Part shown: positions 1 to 9,360 of the stretch, piece by piece
How the letters are laid out: every line of letters begins with the position of its first letter
Position numbering within the stretch: the stretch's first letter is position 1
Source of the DNA: JBHPCZ01 sp042573625
GTDB taxonomy: Bacteria > Desulfobacterota > Desulfobacteria > Desulfobacterales > UBA11574
Direction of reading: 5' to 3'
Assembly: GCA_042573625.1 (NCBI GenBank)
Contig: JBHPCZ010000001.1
Coordinates: forward strand, 30,185 to 94,184
DNA length: 64,000 nt
The notes under the pieces: model-generated
The model's database searches: none
Seen by the model: the letters and a program-made list of their open reading frames with translations, nothing else
Told to the model about the DNA's origin: nothing
Position numbers and translations under genes: made by a program

Positions 1-1080
1 ACAGCATTCCATATTGCCAAGGAGTTCGACGCCATCGGCGGCCAGACAAACGCTTTTACAGCCATGGAGGGCACCTGTTACCACGCCAAAGTAATGGACA
101 CCCATCTGGAGACCATGGTTGATATCCTCACGGATATATTTCTGAATTCTGTTTTTGATGCCAGCGAGGTTGAAAAGGAACGTCTGGTTATACTTCAGGA
201 AATCGGGATGGTCGAAGACAGTCCGGACGAATACGTTCATCATCTTTCTGGAAGTACATACTGGGGAGACAACCCTTTGGGTCGACCCGTCATAGGGAAC
301 CGAAAAAATATTGCACGTTTTGACGCAAAAGTCATTGAAGACTTTTTTCGCCGTTTCTATCAACCTGAACATATTGTTATTTCGGCTGCGGGCAACTTGA
401 AACATGACCATTTTGTCGACCTTGTCGGACCGGCCTTCGAGTCCGTTCGTTCGGGCAACGGCTTGCCCCAACGGTCCACACCCAGCGGGCGCTCCAGGGT
501 TGAATTGCATCACAGAGAACTTGAACAGGCTCACCTCTGTTTGGGCGCAAAAGGGCTGCCCATAACCGACCCCCGGCGGTATGCCTATTCGCTCATGAAC
601 ATCATTTTCGGTGGTAACATGAGTTCAAGACTCTTTCAGAACATACGAGAACGCAGGGGGCTTGCTTACGCGGTCTTCTCCTTCATAACTTCTTATATCG
701 ACACCGGCATGTTCGGCGTCTATGCCGGCGTCGATCCCAAAAACGCGCAAGAAGCGGCCGCGTTGATCCTGAAGGAAATCCGAAAACTTCAAAAAGAACG
801 TGTTGACTCAAACGAACTTCACGATGCCAAGGAATATCTAAAAGGCAACATCATGCTCGCATCTGAAAACAATGACAACCAGATGGTCCGGCTGGCCCAA
901 AGTGAAACCCACTTTGGGCGTAGCATACATCTGCAGGAGATTCTGGATAGCGTGGAAGCGGTTACCGAAGACGAAATTCTTGAGTTGGCTGAAAATCTTT
1001 TTGATTCGAATCAGTTTGCACTGACCCTCCTTGGCCCGGTTGCCGACAAGAAAGCATTTGATGACATTTTGAACCCTTGA
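1..1080 (+). CDS. M16 family zinc peptidase, 5'-truncated by window edge
   Basis: The reading frame is open from base 1, so the true start and the HxxEH zinc motif lie to the left of the window; the ATG at 64 is internal. What remains shows the region after the active site (AIGGQTNAFT, then ERLVILQEI with the downstream acidic residues typical of M16) and the C-terminal half, which contains the RLFQNIRERRGLAYAVFSF signature of pitrilysin/processing-peptidase-like proteins. M16 enzymes are clamshell zinc proteases; in bacteria this single-domain type often sits beside dut, as here, 12 bases upstream of it. The exact substrate is unknown. Confidence 0.9.
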   Translation, partial: TAFHIAKEFDAIGGQTNAFTAMEGTCYHAKVMDTHLETMVDILTDIFLNSVFDASEVEKERLVILQEIGMVEDSPDEYVHHLSGSTYWGDNPLGRPVIGNRKNIARFDAKVIEDFFRRFYQPEHIVISAAGNLKHDHFVDLVGPAFESVRSGNGLPQRSTPSGRSRVELHHRELEQAHLCLGAKGLPITDPRRYAYSLMNIIFGGNMSSRLFQNIRERRGLAYAVFSFITSYIDTGMFGVYAGVDPKNAQEAAALILKEIRKLQKERVDSNELHDAKEYLKGNIMLASENNDNQMVRLAQSETHFGRSIHLQEILDSVEAVTEDEILELAENLFDSNQFALTLLGPVADKKAFDDILNP

Positions 1081-1092
1081 TTATAAATTGGA

Positions 1093-1563
1093 ATGAATTC
1101 CCAAGTGGACACTTCGCCGACCATAGAATTTCTTCGCTTAAGGCCGGATTTGGACGCAGATATACCGCTGCCCCGATATATGACGCCGAATTCCGCTGGG
1201 ATGGATATTTCCGCCGCCATAGAAAAAGACCTTGTCCTTGATTCCGGATCCATTTCATTGATCCCCACCGGATTTGCTGTGGCCATCCCGGAGGGATTTG
1301 AAGCCCAGATTCGTCCCCGAAGCGGGTTGGCTGTAAAACATGGCATAGGGCTTATTAATTCCCCCGGCACCATAGATTCCGATTATAGAGGAGAGGTAAT
1401 GATTGCTTTGATAAACCTCGGCAAAGCGAGCTATACCTTTCACCGGGGCGACCGGATCGCGCAGATGATTATCAAAAGAGTTTACCAGGCAAGATTAAAG
1501 GTGGTGGAGCAGCTCACCGAAACCGAACGGAATACCGGCGGTTTCGGACATACCGGCCTATGA
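1093..1563 (+). CDS. dut: dUTP diphosphatase (dUTPase), trimeric type
   Basis: Hydrolyses dUTP to dUMP and pyrophosphate, keeping uracil out of DNA and supplying thymidylate synthesis. At 156 residues it has normal length, and all five trimeric dUTPase motifs are visible in order: AGMDISA, RPRSGLA, the NSPGTIDSDYRGEV loop, RGDRIAQMI and the C-terminal P-loop-like RNTGGFGHTG. It starts 12 bases after the M16 peptidase stop, so the two are probably cotranscribed. No odd features. Confidence 0.97.
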   Translation: MNSQVDTSPTIEFLRLRPDLDADIPLPRYMTPNSAGMDISAAIEKDLVLDSGSISLIPTGFAVAIPEGFEAQIRPRSGLAVKHGIGLINSPGTIDSDYRGEVMIALINLGKASYTFHRGDRIAQMIIKRVYQARLKVVEQLTETERNTGGFGHTGL

Positions 1564-1768
1564 ATATGTAATATTTTAGACAAGATTTGCTGGATTAACC
1601 AGGTTTATCAATATACTGCCTGCCGGCGGATTGCCTTTTCCCATTTTCATCAGGAAAATGGGGGGAAAAGTATCCTGAATATCCTGTTGATCCTGTCAGA
1701 AAAGCCAATTCAAAGAGAACCGGGCTCAGCAATATATTTATTGACAATTCAATTAACTTCCAAAGTTG
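1564..1768 (+). repeat. Intergenic hairpin and dispersed GTTGATCCTGTC-type repeat
   Basis: A strong hairpin (CCCATTTTC ... GAAAATGGG, about 1639-1662) follows dut. It is followed at about 1676-1700 by a TCCTGTTGATCCTGTC string that reappears in both orientations near 52.3 kb. The hairpin lacks a clear T tract, so it is called a repeat rather than a terminator. No coding potential is seen here. Confidence 0.5.
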
Positions 1769-2590
1769 ATGACAGTTAAACATCTCCAGAAAAAAGAAAA
1801 ACAGCAGAATCCGACTTGCAACCTTTCCGTATGTGTGCTGGGTAGCGGCAGCAAGGGTAACGCCATATTTATTTCAGACGGTTCCACCTCAATTCTGGTT
1901 GATGCGGGCCTTTCCGGGATCGAAATCGAACGCAGACTGAAATCAAAAGGGCTTTCTCCTGAAAACCTGGATGCCATCCTTGTCTCTCATGAGCATGTTG
2001 ATCATATAAAGAGCGCCGGGGTGCTTTCTCGTCGTTTTGACCTGCCGGTATATATCAGTTGCAACACAGGAAAAGTCGCCTCAACACAGCTGGGAACAGT
2101 AAAGAAACTCAGGAATTTCGAGTGCGGCTCGGCTTTCAAAATAAAGAATTTAACCGTACACCCCTTCTCTCTGCCCCATGACGCTAAGGATCCGTCCGGG
2201 TTTACGGTGAGACTTGACAGCAAAAAGATCGGGATTGCCACCGATCTCGGCACTGCAACCGCCATGGTTAAATCGCATCTTAAGGATTGCGCGTTGCTGA
2301 TTCTTGAAGCCAATCATGATCCGGCCATGCTTGAAAACGGGCCTTATCCGTGGCCCCTGAAACAGCGCATCAAGAGCAGGACCGGTCATCTTTCAAATGA
2401 AGCCTCCAAAATTCTCCTCAAGGAATTACTCCACGACCGACTCCAGCATGTGATCCTGGCTCACCTGAGTGAAATCAACAACACGCCCCAAAAAGCCGTC
2501 AGCGTTATCGAACCGTCGCTGACATCTTCCGACACAAAGCTGCATGTCGCATTCCAGGACAGGTGCGGGGATCTGCTGCATCTCAAATAA
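1769..2590 (+). CDS. MBL-fold metallo-hydrolase, YycJ/WalJ-like
   Basis: Metallo-beta-lactamase-fold hydrolase of about 273 residues. The core begins with LGSGSKGNA and carries the metal motif HEHVDH (residues about 75-80), with further His/Asp ligands in LPHD, IATDLG and AHLSE. This arrangement is that of the YycJ/WalJ group, which are proposed exonuclease-type hydrolases; the substrate is uncertain. The ATG at 1769 is used rather than the overlapping TTG at 1766. No clear Shine-Dalgarno sequence is seen, so translation could begin further down, close to the conserved core. Confidence 0.85.
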   Translation: MTVKHLQKKEKQQNPTCNLSVCVLGSGSKGNAIFISDGSTSILVDAGLSGIEIERRLKSKGLSPENLDAILVSHEHVDHIKSAGVLSRRFDLPVYISCNTGKVASTQLGTVKKLRNFECGSAFKIKNLTVHPFSLPHDAKDPSGFTVRLDSKKIGIATDLGTATAMVKSHLKDCALLILEANHDPAMLENGPYPWPLKQRIKSRTGHLSNEASKILLKELLHDRLQHVILAHLSEINNTPQKAVSVIEPSLTSSDTKLHVAFQDRCGDLLHLK

Positions 2591-2782
2591 TTTCCAGCCG
2601 GCGAGAAAGGCAGTTTTTGACGCCAAGACAATCGGAATCTTTTTTCCATATATTGATCTTTACCATTGACATACATCAATATATTGTATTAAGGGAGAAA
2701 AAATTCGCTGTTCAATCCTTTCTATAAAAACAGTCTTCATAAATTACAATGACCAGCCTTGCTTAGAAAGGTTTAAAACGAC

Positions 2783-4048
2783 ATGGCCCTAAACGTCGGA
2801 TTTGTGTCTACCCGCTTAGCGGGTACAGATGGTGTGTCATTAGAAGCGAGTAAATGGGCGGACGTTTTTAATCAAAATGGCCACAGCTGTTTCTGGTTCG
2901 CGGGAAAGCTGGATCGGGACGCGGAAAAGAGTTTCATTGTCCCCGAGGCCCATTTTAAGCATAAAAAGAATCAGCGGATCAATGAACAGGTCCTGGGTAA
3001 AAAAGGTCGAACCCCCCGGGTAACCCGGGCGATTCACGACTTGAGGTCGCTGCTTAAACGTCAACTCCATACATTCATTGATCGCTTTGGCATCGACCTT
3101 CTGATTGCCGAAAATGCTCTTTCCATACCGATGCATATTCCCCTGGGGTTGGCCTTAACCGAAACCATTGCCGAGACCCAGATCCCCACTATTTCGCACC
3201 ATCATGACTTCTACTGGGAAAGAACCCGCTTTTCAGTGACCGCCATCAGCGACTATCTTCGAATGGCATTCCCCCCCAACCTGCCCAATATCCAGCACGT
3301 GGTTATCAATTCCGAATCTCAGGAGCAACTGGCACTTCGCACGGGGATATCGTCGGTCATCATTCCCAATGTTCTCGATTTTGACAATCCACCGCCGCTG
3401 GATGCTAACGGGACTCGTGTCTTCCGTAAAACCTTCAATTTGAAGCCTGATGACAGGATGATTTTGCAGCCCACCCGTATCATACAACGAAAAGGAATTG
3501 AGCACGCCATCGAGCTGGTCAAGGAATTGAAGGATCCCCGAAACAAACTGATCGTATCCCATGATGCAGGTGATGAAGGATTTGAATATGCCGAGTGGCT
3601 GAAAGAATATGCGGACGAACATGATGTAGACCTGCGGCTGGTGGCAACCCGCGTCGCAGATCCCTGGGGCAACAATGGGGGCAACGGAGCGGAATACTCT
3701 CTCTGGGATGTCTATTCCTACGCTGACTTCATTACGTATCCGAGTATTTACGAAGGATTCGGCAATGCCTTCCTCGAGGCCATTTACTTTAAAAAACCGC
3801 TGTTGGTCAATCGCTATGCAACGTTTGTCAGAGATATTGAGCCCCAGGGGTTTGATCTGGCCGTCATGGACGGGTACCTCTCAAAGAAAACGGTTAAAAC
3901 AGTTATAGGAATTCTGGAATCACCGGAGCGTAGAGAAAAAATGGTAAATTTGAACTATGAAATTGCCGCCCGGCATTATTCATATTCCATACTACGGAAA
4001 CAGCTCAATATCATTTTAAACAGTCTGGCGAGACAGTCTATTAATTAA
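2783..4048 (+). CDS. GT4-type glycosyltransferase
   Basis: A 421-residue GT-B glycosyltransferase. The N-terminus (GFVSTRLAGTDGVSLE) carries the nucleotide-sugar-transferase Rossmann start. The C-terminal half has QPTRIIQRKG and the E-x7-E motif YEGFGNAFLEA, which binds the donor sugar in GT4 enzymes. No membrane segments. The N-terminal sequence resembles transferases that make glycosylglycerate-type solutes, but acceptor and sugar cannot be assigned. It stands alone, with about 190 bases of AT-rich DNA upstream. Confidence 0.8.
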   Translation: MALNVGFVSTRLAGTDGVSLEASKWADVFNQNGHSCFWFAGKLDRDAEKSFIVPEAHFKHKKNQRINEQVLGKKGRTPRVTRAIHDLRSLLKRQLHTFIDRFGIDLLIAENALSIPMHIPLGLALTETIAETQIPTISHHHDFYWERTRFSVTAISDYLRMAFPPNLPNIQHVVINSESQEQLALRTGISSVIIPNVLDFDNPPPLDANGTRVFRKTFNLKPDDRMILQPTRIIQRKGIEHAIELVKELKDPRNKLIVSHDAGDEGFEYAEWLKEYADEHDVDLRLVATRVADPWGNNGGNGAEYSLWDVYSYADFITYPSIYEGFGNAFLEAIYFKKPLLVNRYATFVRDIEPQGFDLAVMDGYLSKKTVKTVIGILESPERREKMVNLNYEIAARHYSYSILRKQLNIILNSLARQSIN

Positions 4049-4139
4049 CTGCAAAAACTGAAATTCAACCTTACATCTCAAAATTTTAGTTCAAACTAAA
4101 TCTGACACTATTCAGGTATCCATTACGTATCAAAGAATC

Positions 4140-4310
4140 CGTTACCATTTGATACTTGCAGATATCTGTACTTGTGGCCTGCCAAAAAACACTAATATAT
4201 TGCATACGCATTCTTTATAGCCTGAAAACAAACCCCAGGTTAAAACTTCAATCCAAACATCCCACAATGTGGCATTAACCGTTTGAAATAACATTCATTT
4301 TTGTTGACTC
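4140..4310 (+). promoter_or_regulatory. Upstream element shared with 13150-13340
   Basis: This stretch aligns by eye with the region upstream of the glycine-rich gene at 13476. The best blocks are AATAT.TTG.AT.CG...TTCTT.ATAGCCT.AAAAC and the exact 17-mer AAACATCCCACAATGTG (4255-4271), which contains the palindrome CCACAATGTGG (4262-4272). A TTGACT box follows at 4304-4309, but its -10 partner is weak. It is probably a shared operator/promoter region; the regulator is unknown. No cobalamin-riboswitch features were recognised. Confidence 0.6.
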
Positions 4311-4385
4311 TCCGGTAACGTTGTGATTTAGAAACTTCTTTCTGAAACTATCACTGCGGTACATTTAGATTTGGAACCTACTGCT

Positions 4386-6581
4386 ATGAAACCGCTCCGG
4401 AGATTGCCACAGCCTGCCGACGCCATAATCCAGATTCTTATAGATAAGTCGTTTCTTTTTTTACTCTATAGAACTGTTCTGCTTATTGTTTTTACCTTCT
4501 CTTTCGCACAGGCCGCCGAAGACCAGCCGGAGATACATCAGATGGAAGAGGTTACGGTAACCGCAACCCGGATGGAAAGAAAGGCCGTTGAAGTTCCGGC
4601 AAGCATTGCCGTTGTCGGGGAAAATGACATAAAAGACACCCGGATGTTTAACCTCAAAGAAGCACTGTTGGGCATCCCCGGCGTTCTTATTGACACCCGC
4701 AACCAGGGCTACGATTCCCGACTCCTGATTCGGGGGGCCGGATTGAAAGCCAGGTACGGGGTGAGAGACATTATGGTTTTGCTCAACGGCGTTCCGATTA
4801 CTGATCCGGACAGCCTCTCCCGTCTGGATTTTATAGACACCCAGCTGATTCAAAGAATTGAGGTGGCCAAGGGCCCCAACTCCACCCTGTGGGGCGCTAA
4901 TGCAGCCGGGGGCGTTATCAACATCATAACCAAAAATCCTCTGGACAGGCAGGGCGGCGTCTTTAAAATCGGTGCAGGGGACTATAACGCCCAAAATTAT
5001 CATCTTTCCTATTCCGACGATCTGTCTGAGAACTTTTATTATACGGTAAGCGGAAGCCGCAGGCAGTCGGACAATGACTGGCGTCGATGGAATGAGTTTT
5101 ATACCAACCAGGGGGCTGTCCAGGCCGCTTATGTGTTTGAAGACGAATCTATCCTTGAAAACCACATCAGTTATACCAAAGCTTCACTGCAACTGCCCGG
5201 AAAATTGAACCAAACCCAGTTCGATCAGTACCAGCAAACGGGCGAAGCCCATGCGACCGATGGCCCCTGGCAGCATTCGGGTAGATATTCTGAAACTTTC
5301 TTTTTCAGTTCGAAACTATCCAAAACCGTCGGCACTTTTGATTTCGAGCCCCTTTTATTTATCAACAGGTGGACGCACCACCACCCTGTAACCGGAAGAA
5401 TCAACGATTCCGATACACTCTCCTGCGGCACGGATATCCAGACAAACCTTCGGCATGCTTTCGGAAAAATGAAAGGGACGCTGACCGCCGGCGTTACCGC
5501 CCGGTTTGACAAGCAGGACACGGATTATTTTGAATATGCCGATGTGCTTAAGACCCCCGGCGGGAGAATTACTGCCACCCTTAGTGATACGCCCGGAAAT
5601 TTGATCGAGATACAGAATCGCGGTGTCCAGCTTTACGGGGTGTATTTTCAGGAATCGATCCGGCCTTCAGATCGGTGGATTATCGACCTGGGTGTTCGGT
5701 TTGACATCATTGATTTCGATATCGATGGGACAAAAAGGGCCGAATACGACTATAGTACCGGAACGTACGTAGAATGTCCGGACGCCGGTCTGACGAATTG
5801 CGGAAATTATCAGATCAATAAAACTTTTAACGACTTCAGCCCACGGGTCGGAGCGGTGGTCAAGCTGTCGGAAAGCACAAATTTGTATGGCAATATTTCC
5901 AAGGGCATTCAGACGCCCACCGAAGGAGAGATCAGCGAAAATCCCGATCTGGAACTTGTGGAAGTTGAAAACTATGAAGTCGGTGTCAAACTGAGATATC
6001 CCGGATGCTCCCTGGAAACGGCCCTGTATTACTCTCCGGTAAAAAATGAAATCGTTAAGGTCGTTCAAGAAGACGGCGATACCGAATACAGCAACGCCGG
6101 CAGGACCAGAAAAACAGGCTTTGAGCTGACAGGGTCCCTGGAGTTGATACCCCGGTTGACCCTGGGCGCCGCGTATTCATTTACGCATTACACGTTCGAA
6201 GAATTCACAGAAACCATCAGGGTGGGTGCCTCGACGCAAAATATCGACCGAAGCGGCAACCGGCTGCCGTATATCCCCGAGCATCAGTACTCGTTTTTTG
6301 CCGCTTACCGACATCCGTCGGGGTTGAAGTTCAAGCTTCAATCCCATACCTGGGGGTCCTATTACACCGACAACGCCAATACCGAGAAATACAACGGATA
6401 TGCTTTTATCACCGGCGTCATGATCGGGTATGAATGGAAAGCATTCAATATTGGACTAAACATTGACAACCTGTTTGACGAACACTATGCCGTGGAAGTC
6501 GAAAAGGACAGCAGCGGAATAAAACGCTATACGCCGGCCGCACCGAGAAGTTTTATACTCCGGGTTTCATACAATTTCTGA
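4386..6581 (+). CDS. TonB-dependent outer-membrane receptor
   Basis: About 731 residues. A hydrophobic export signal (FLFLLYRTVLLIVFTFSFAQA) is followed by a TonB box-like MEEVTVTATR, a plug domain with IRGAGLKARYGVRDI and WGANAAGGVINIITK, and a long beta-barrel ending in NLFDEHY and a terminal aromatic FILRVSYNF. ATG 4386 is preferred to the TTG at 4371. It imports a ligand across the outer membrane using TonB energy. The ligand is unknown; the downstream YHS and polyferredoxin genes suggest a metal or metal chelate (inference). Confidence 0.93.
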   Translation: MKPLRRLPQPADAIIQILIDKSFLFLLYRTVLLIVFTFSFAQAAEDQPEIHQMEEVTVTATRMERKAVEVPASIAVVGENDIKDTRMFNLKEALLGIPGVLIDTRNQGYDSRLLIRGAGLKARYGVRDIMVLLNGVPITDPDSLSRLDFIDTQLIQRIEVAKGPNSTLWGANAAGGVINIITKNPLDRQGGVFKIGAGDYNAQNYHLSYSDDLSENFYYTVSGSRRQSDNDWRRWNEFYTNQGAVQAAYVFEDESILENHISYTKASLQLPGKLNQTQFDQYQQTGEAHATDGPWQHSGRYSETFFFSSKLSKTVGTFDFEPLLFINRWTHHHPVTGRINDSDTLSCGTDIQTNLRHAFGKMKGTLTAGVTARFDKQDTDYFEYADVLKTPGGRITATLSDTPGNLIEIQNRGVQLYGVYFQESIRPSDRWIIDLGVRFDIIDFDIDGTKRAEYDYSTGTYVECPDAGLTNCGNYQINKTFNDFSPRVGAVVKLSESTNLYGNISKGIQTPTEGEISENPDLELVEVENYEVGVKLRYPGCSLETALYYSPVKNEIVKVVQEDGDTEYSNAGRTRKTGFELTGSLELIPRLTLGAAYSFTHYTFEEFTETIRVGASTQNIDRSGNRLPYIPEHQYSFFAAYRHPSGLKFKLQSHTWGSYYTDNANTEKYNGYAFITGVMIGYEWKAFNIGLNIDNLFDEHYAVEVEKDSSGIKRYTPAAPRSFILRVSYNF

Positions 6582-6592
6582 GGCAGACGAAA

Positions 6593-7225
6593 ATGCGCTA
6601 CCGAAAAATCATCACTCTTGTTGCGGCAGTGGCCATCTCCCTGGCCGCCGCCACATACCGCTTTGGGGATTCAGCACACAGCATCGGTCTTGTTTCGCTC
6701 AAAGGCGGTAAGGTTAGACATCCCTTTGTTCTGAAAGGCGGGCAAAAACATTACAGCCTGATTGGCACCGCAACCGTTCTCCCGCCCTATCGGGGCGATG
6801 TTCGAATTTCGCTCGAAGGCTGGCCTGAAATTGATCATGATATTTTTTTATCCGGACCGGTGATCGATTTCGACCTGCATAAACTTCCGGAGTTACGGGA
6901 CCGCACTCTTTACGGCCTCAAACCCCAAGACAGGATTGCTCTCTGGGTTCGGATACATCCTCCCGTATTCGACCCGGTGTGCCGTATGAAGGTCGAAGAC
7001 GGATTCTTGAAATATCATTACGGATCCCGGCAATATCATTTCTGCTCGAAAGCATGCAGAAATGCTTTTCTAAAACAACCTGAAAAATATACCGGCAAAG
7101 AAGGTGCCTGCGGGAAATACAACCTTGTTTTTCACGATACCAGATCTGGCGCACCGGTCTTGAATATGCCCGTGAGGTTCAAGGGAAAGGATAAAATGGA
7201 TGGAAAAAGCCGGCACTCTCACTGA
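6593..7225 (+). CDS. Exported protein with YHS (metal-binding) domain
   Basis: 210 residues with an N-terminal signal/anchor (IITLVAAVAISLAAATY), an uncharacterised middle part, and a YHS-type domain at about residues 125-168 (FDPVCRMKVEDG ... YHFCSKACRNAFLKQPEKY). YHS domains bind metal through the conserved cysteines and occur in copper and other metal handling proteins. It starts 11 bases after the TonB receptor and overlaps the next gene, so the three genes form one operon. A metal-handling role is inferred. Confidence 0.75.
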   Translation: MRYRKIITLVAAVAISLAAATYRFGDSAHSIGLVSLKGGKVRHPFVLKGGQKHYSLIGTATVLPPYRGDVRISLEGWPEIDHDIFLSGPVIDFDLHKLPELRDRTLYGLKPQDRIALWVRIHPPVFDPVCRMKVEDGFLKYHYGSRQYHFCSKACRNAFLKQPEKYTGKEGACGKYNLVFHDTRSGAPVLNMPVRFKGKDKMDGKSRHSH

Positions 7226-8027
7226 AAAAAGTTTTTTTATCCGACATCGATACTGGATCATCGCCTTTTCAGCGTTGCTGTTTCTTCCACCGCTGTCATT
7301 TGTTTTCCAGTTTACCGGGGACAGCAACTTCTGCGGCACCTGGTGCCCAAGGATGTTTTTCGTATGGCGTCGGGGAATGCCAATTGGCGCTTTTTTAGCC
7401 TCTTTTTTAAGGAGCTACATGGGCGTTGCCCTTCTGTTCGGGATTCTGATCAGTACCTTTTTTTACAGCAGATACTGGTGCAGCCATCTGTGTCCCATCG
7501 GGGGAATTATGGAGCTTGGCAGCACGTTGGTTCCGCGGTTTATAAAAATTAATTTTTCAAAAATTCCAGCCCCCTATTTCCGATACGGCTACCTGTCAGT
7601 CTACTTGATTGCCGCAGCAGCCGGCATCGGCAGCTTGTGCTGCGCTTACTGTAATTTTGCTGCCGTACCGCGGATGTTCGGCGCCTTGGTTTCACCGGCG
7701 GACGTGACCTACTTTTTGAGAAAGGCCGGGCTGATCAACCTGGGCCTGGTCGTTTTCCTGGGCTTTATGTCCAGAGGAGGCCGAGCATACTGCAACCTGA
7801 TCTGTCCAGTGGGTGCTCTGGATGCACTGTCAAACCGGCTGGGCAATCGTTGGGGAAAAAGGGTCAGGATTTCCGCTGAGATCTGTGACAATTGCGGCCA
7901 GTGCGTGGACAACTGTCCGGTATGGGCCATTGAAACCGGTGAAAAGACAAAAATCGATCCACATTCCTGCATCCCCTGCAGAATTTGTGAAATCTCCTGT
8001 CATAAAAATGCTATTGTTTATGAATAG
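7200..8027 (+). CDS. NapH/MauN-like membrane polyferredoxin
   Basis: 275 residues with several hydrophobic segments. Cysteine motifs on the loops are CGTWCPR, CSHLCPIGG, CCAYC and CNLICPVGA, and two C-terminal [4Fe-4S] motifs follow, CDNCGQCVDNCP and CIPCRICEISC. This is the NapH/CcoG/MauN layout: quinol-linked electron transfer or redox delivery across the inner membrane. The start overlaps the YHS gene by 26 bases. It may reduce a metal imported by the TonB receptor, which is inference from context only. Confidence 0.85.
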   Translation: MEKAGTLTEKSFFIRHRYWIIAFSALLFLPPLSFVFQFTGDSNFCGTWCPRMFFVWRRGMPIGAFLASFLRSYMGVALLFGILISTFFYSRYWCSHLCPIGGIMELGSTLVPRFIKINFSKIPAPYFRYGYLSVYLIAAAAGIGSLCCAYCNFAAVPRMFGALVSPADVTYFLRKAGLINLGLVVFLGFMSRGGRAYCNLICPVGALDALSNRLGNRWGKRVRISAEICDNCGQCVDNCPVWAIETGEKTKIDPHSCIPCRICEISCHKNAIVYE

Positions 8028-8396
8028 TTTTTCAGGAAGATGGAGGTTATGTGCACGTGTTGTTCCAATATCAGTTCAAGGAAAGTTTTGATAACTGCAA
8101 TTACGACCAAGTATCAAGTATCAGATTTTTTGGTGATACCAGAATATCATATCACCAAGATGACAGGGATCTCTGAAAGTTAAAATATTTGTGATATTGT
8201 TTTCCGATAGGGCGAATCCATTTTGCGGGGTTTGCCTTTTTGATTTTTTGTGGATTACTCGATATGTATAATCGTGATAGCCCGGCTTCAGGTTGTGTTT
8301 ATTGTAAGATATGCCAAATTTGATTTCGGATAGAAACCTTCACTTTTCGGCAATTTAAAGTGTCACCATAGTCTATGATCACTATACAAGCCAATT
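8028..8396 (+). other. Intergenic region with hairpin and terminator
   Basis: Holds a perfect hairpin TTGGTGATA ... TATCACCAA (8130-8158), the terminator at 8210-8249 and, after it, a stretch similar to 13943-14000. A 44-codon ORF (8049-8183, MCTCCSNISS...) follows a TGGAGG only 2 bases away; the spacing is poor and it is not called as a gene. Confidence 0.5.
8210..8249 (+). terminator. Rho-independent terminator of the TonB/YHS/NapH unit
   Basis: A 9-bp stem (GGCGAATCC pairing with GGGTTTGCC, with G-T pairs), an 8-base loop and the run TTTTTGATTTTTT. It matches the terminator at 13905-13942 in stem, loop and flanks. Confidence 0.75.
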
Positions 8397-9302
8397 TTAT
8401 TTTTTATATTGTCTACCACCGGAACCACCACCGGGACCGCCACCGAAACCACCACCGGGACCACCACCAAGACTATCAATGGGGCTAGCATCGAAGTCGC
8501 CTGCCCCTCTTTGATCGTCAGTTTTCCAGGGTTGGGTATGTATATCGGAGCTAAGATTTTCTGCTCTTACCCCATGACTGATAGCATGAGAATACTGGTT
8601 GGCAAGTTTGACTGGATCAGTGCTCCTGGAATGACTCATAAACGAATGGCGCAGCTGTTTCATTTCCTGGGTGCTGTATTGCTGATTATGTGCATGACAC
8701 ACTACGTCTTTTGCAATTCTAGATGAAACACCGAGACGGGCCATATCTCTGAGCGATAGAAAACTTTCCTGGGCAAGCGCTTCTGTGTTGGTTTTCGTTC
8801 TCTGTTGTGTTCTGTTCTGCAATCTATTCATGACCTGAACAGCATCCTTGTTGTGTATACCGGCTGTAAATCCCTCTGCAATAGCCTTCGTAATATCGTG
8901 TATACGATCTGTATTTTGCGTAATTTGTCTGGCATGATTATTTGCGATTGAGTAGCGATATCGTGTCCTCTCCATTGCTCGAAGCACTAAATCTTGAGGA
9001 GCATTTTTGGCAAGACCCTCAAAAGCTTTATTCATAACAGGCTTAACCGGCAAACTTTCTTTTACAGTAGCCATCAAGATCTGTTGTGCTCGTATGGTGT
9101 TTTGGTTCTGGTAATTGTTTTGTATCATCATTTTAGTCACTTTTACGGCTTCATCTCTATGAATACCAGCATTAACCATGGCACGAGTATGGGTTCTGAT
9201 CTGCTCGTTGGCTATTGTAGATAGTTCACGATCAACTTCATCCCCAAAAGCCAAGGATGCAACAAGGGAAATGCCGAATATGACAATTAAAAATTTTTTC
9301 AT
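8397..9302 (-). CDS. Secreted helical protein with glycine-rich tail
   Basis: 301 residues, family not recognised. It has a clear signal peptide (MKKFLIVIFGISLVASLAFG) and a long, probably helical body rich in Gln, Asn, Arg and His with loosely repeated motifs (AMVNAGIHRDEAVKV, GFTAGIHNKDAVQV). The C-terminal tail is GGGPGGG-type low complexity from about residue 278. The signal points to the periplasm or cell surface. It is the last gene of the ECF operon and has its own ECF-type promoter at 9333-9360. AGGA lies 8 bases before the ATG. Confidence 0.8.
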   Translation of the reverse strand: MKKFLIVIFGISLVASLAFGDEVDRELSTIANEQIRTHTRAMVNAGIHRDEAVKVTKMMIQNNYQNQNTIRAQQILMATVKESLPVKPVMNKAFEGLAKNAPQDLVLRAMERTRYRYSIANNHARQITQNTDRIHDITKAIAEGFTAGIHNKDAVQVMNRLQNRTQQRTKTNTEALAQESFLSLRDMARLGVSSRIAKDVVCHAHNQQYSTQEMKQLRHSFMSHSRSTDPVKLANQYSHAISHGVRAENLSSDIHTQPWKTDDQRGAGDFDASPIDSLGGGPGGGFGGGPGGGSGGRQYKK

Positions 9303-9332
9303 GATTTCGTCCTATATTAAGGCTTTATTCTT

Positions 9333-9360
9333 TATAACGTATTTAGGGGTAAAAGGTTAC
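9333..9360 (-). promoter_or_regulatory. ECF-type promoter A
   Basis: On the minus strand: GTAACCTTTT, 11 bases, CGTTATA. Same boxes and spacing as promoters B (10729-10756) and C (10903-10930). It overlaps the stop codon of the lipoprotein gene and should start transcription near 9326, about 24 bases before the ATG at 9302. Confidence 0.8.

Noticed and set aside
4049..4385. Cobalamin riboswitch before the TonB receptor
   Set aside because: No B12-box-like sequence was recognised; the region instead matches the upstream part of an unrelated gene at 13150-13340.
8049..8183. 44-codon ORF beginning MCTCC after the polyferredoxin gene
   Set aside because: TGGAGG is only 2 bases from the ATG, and the second half overlaps a strong hairpin; no support beyond composition.
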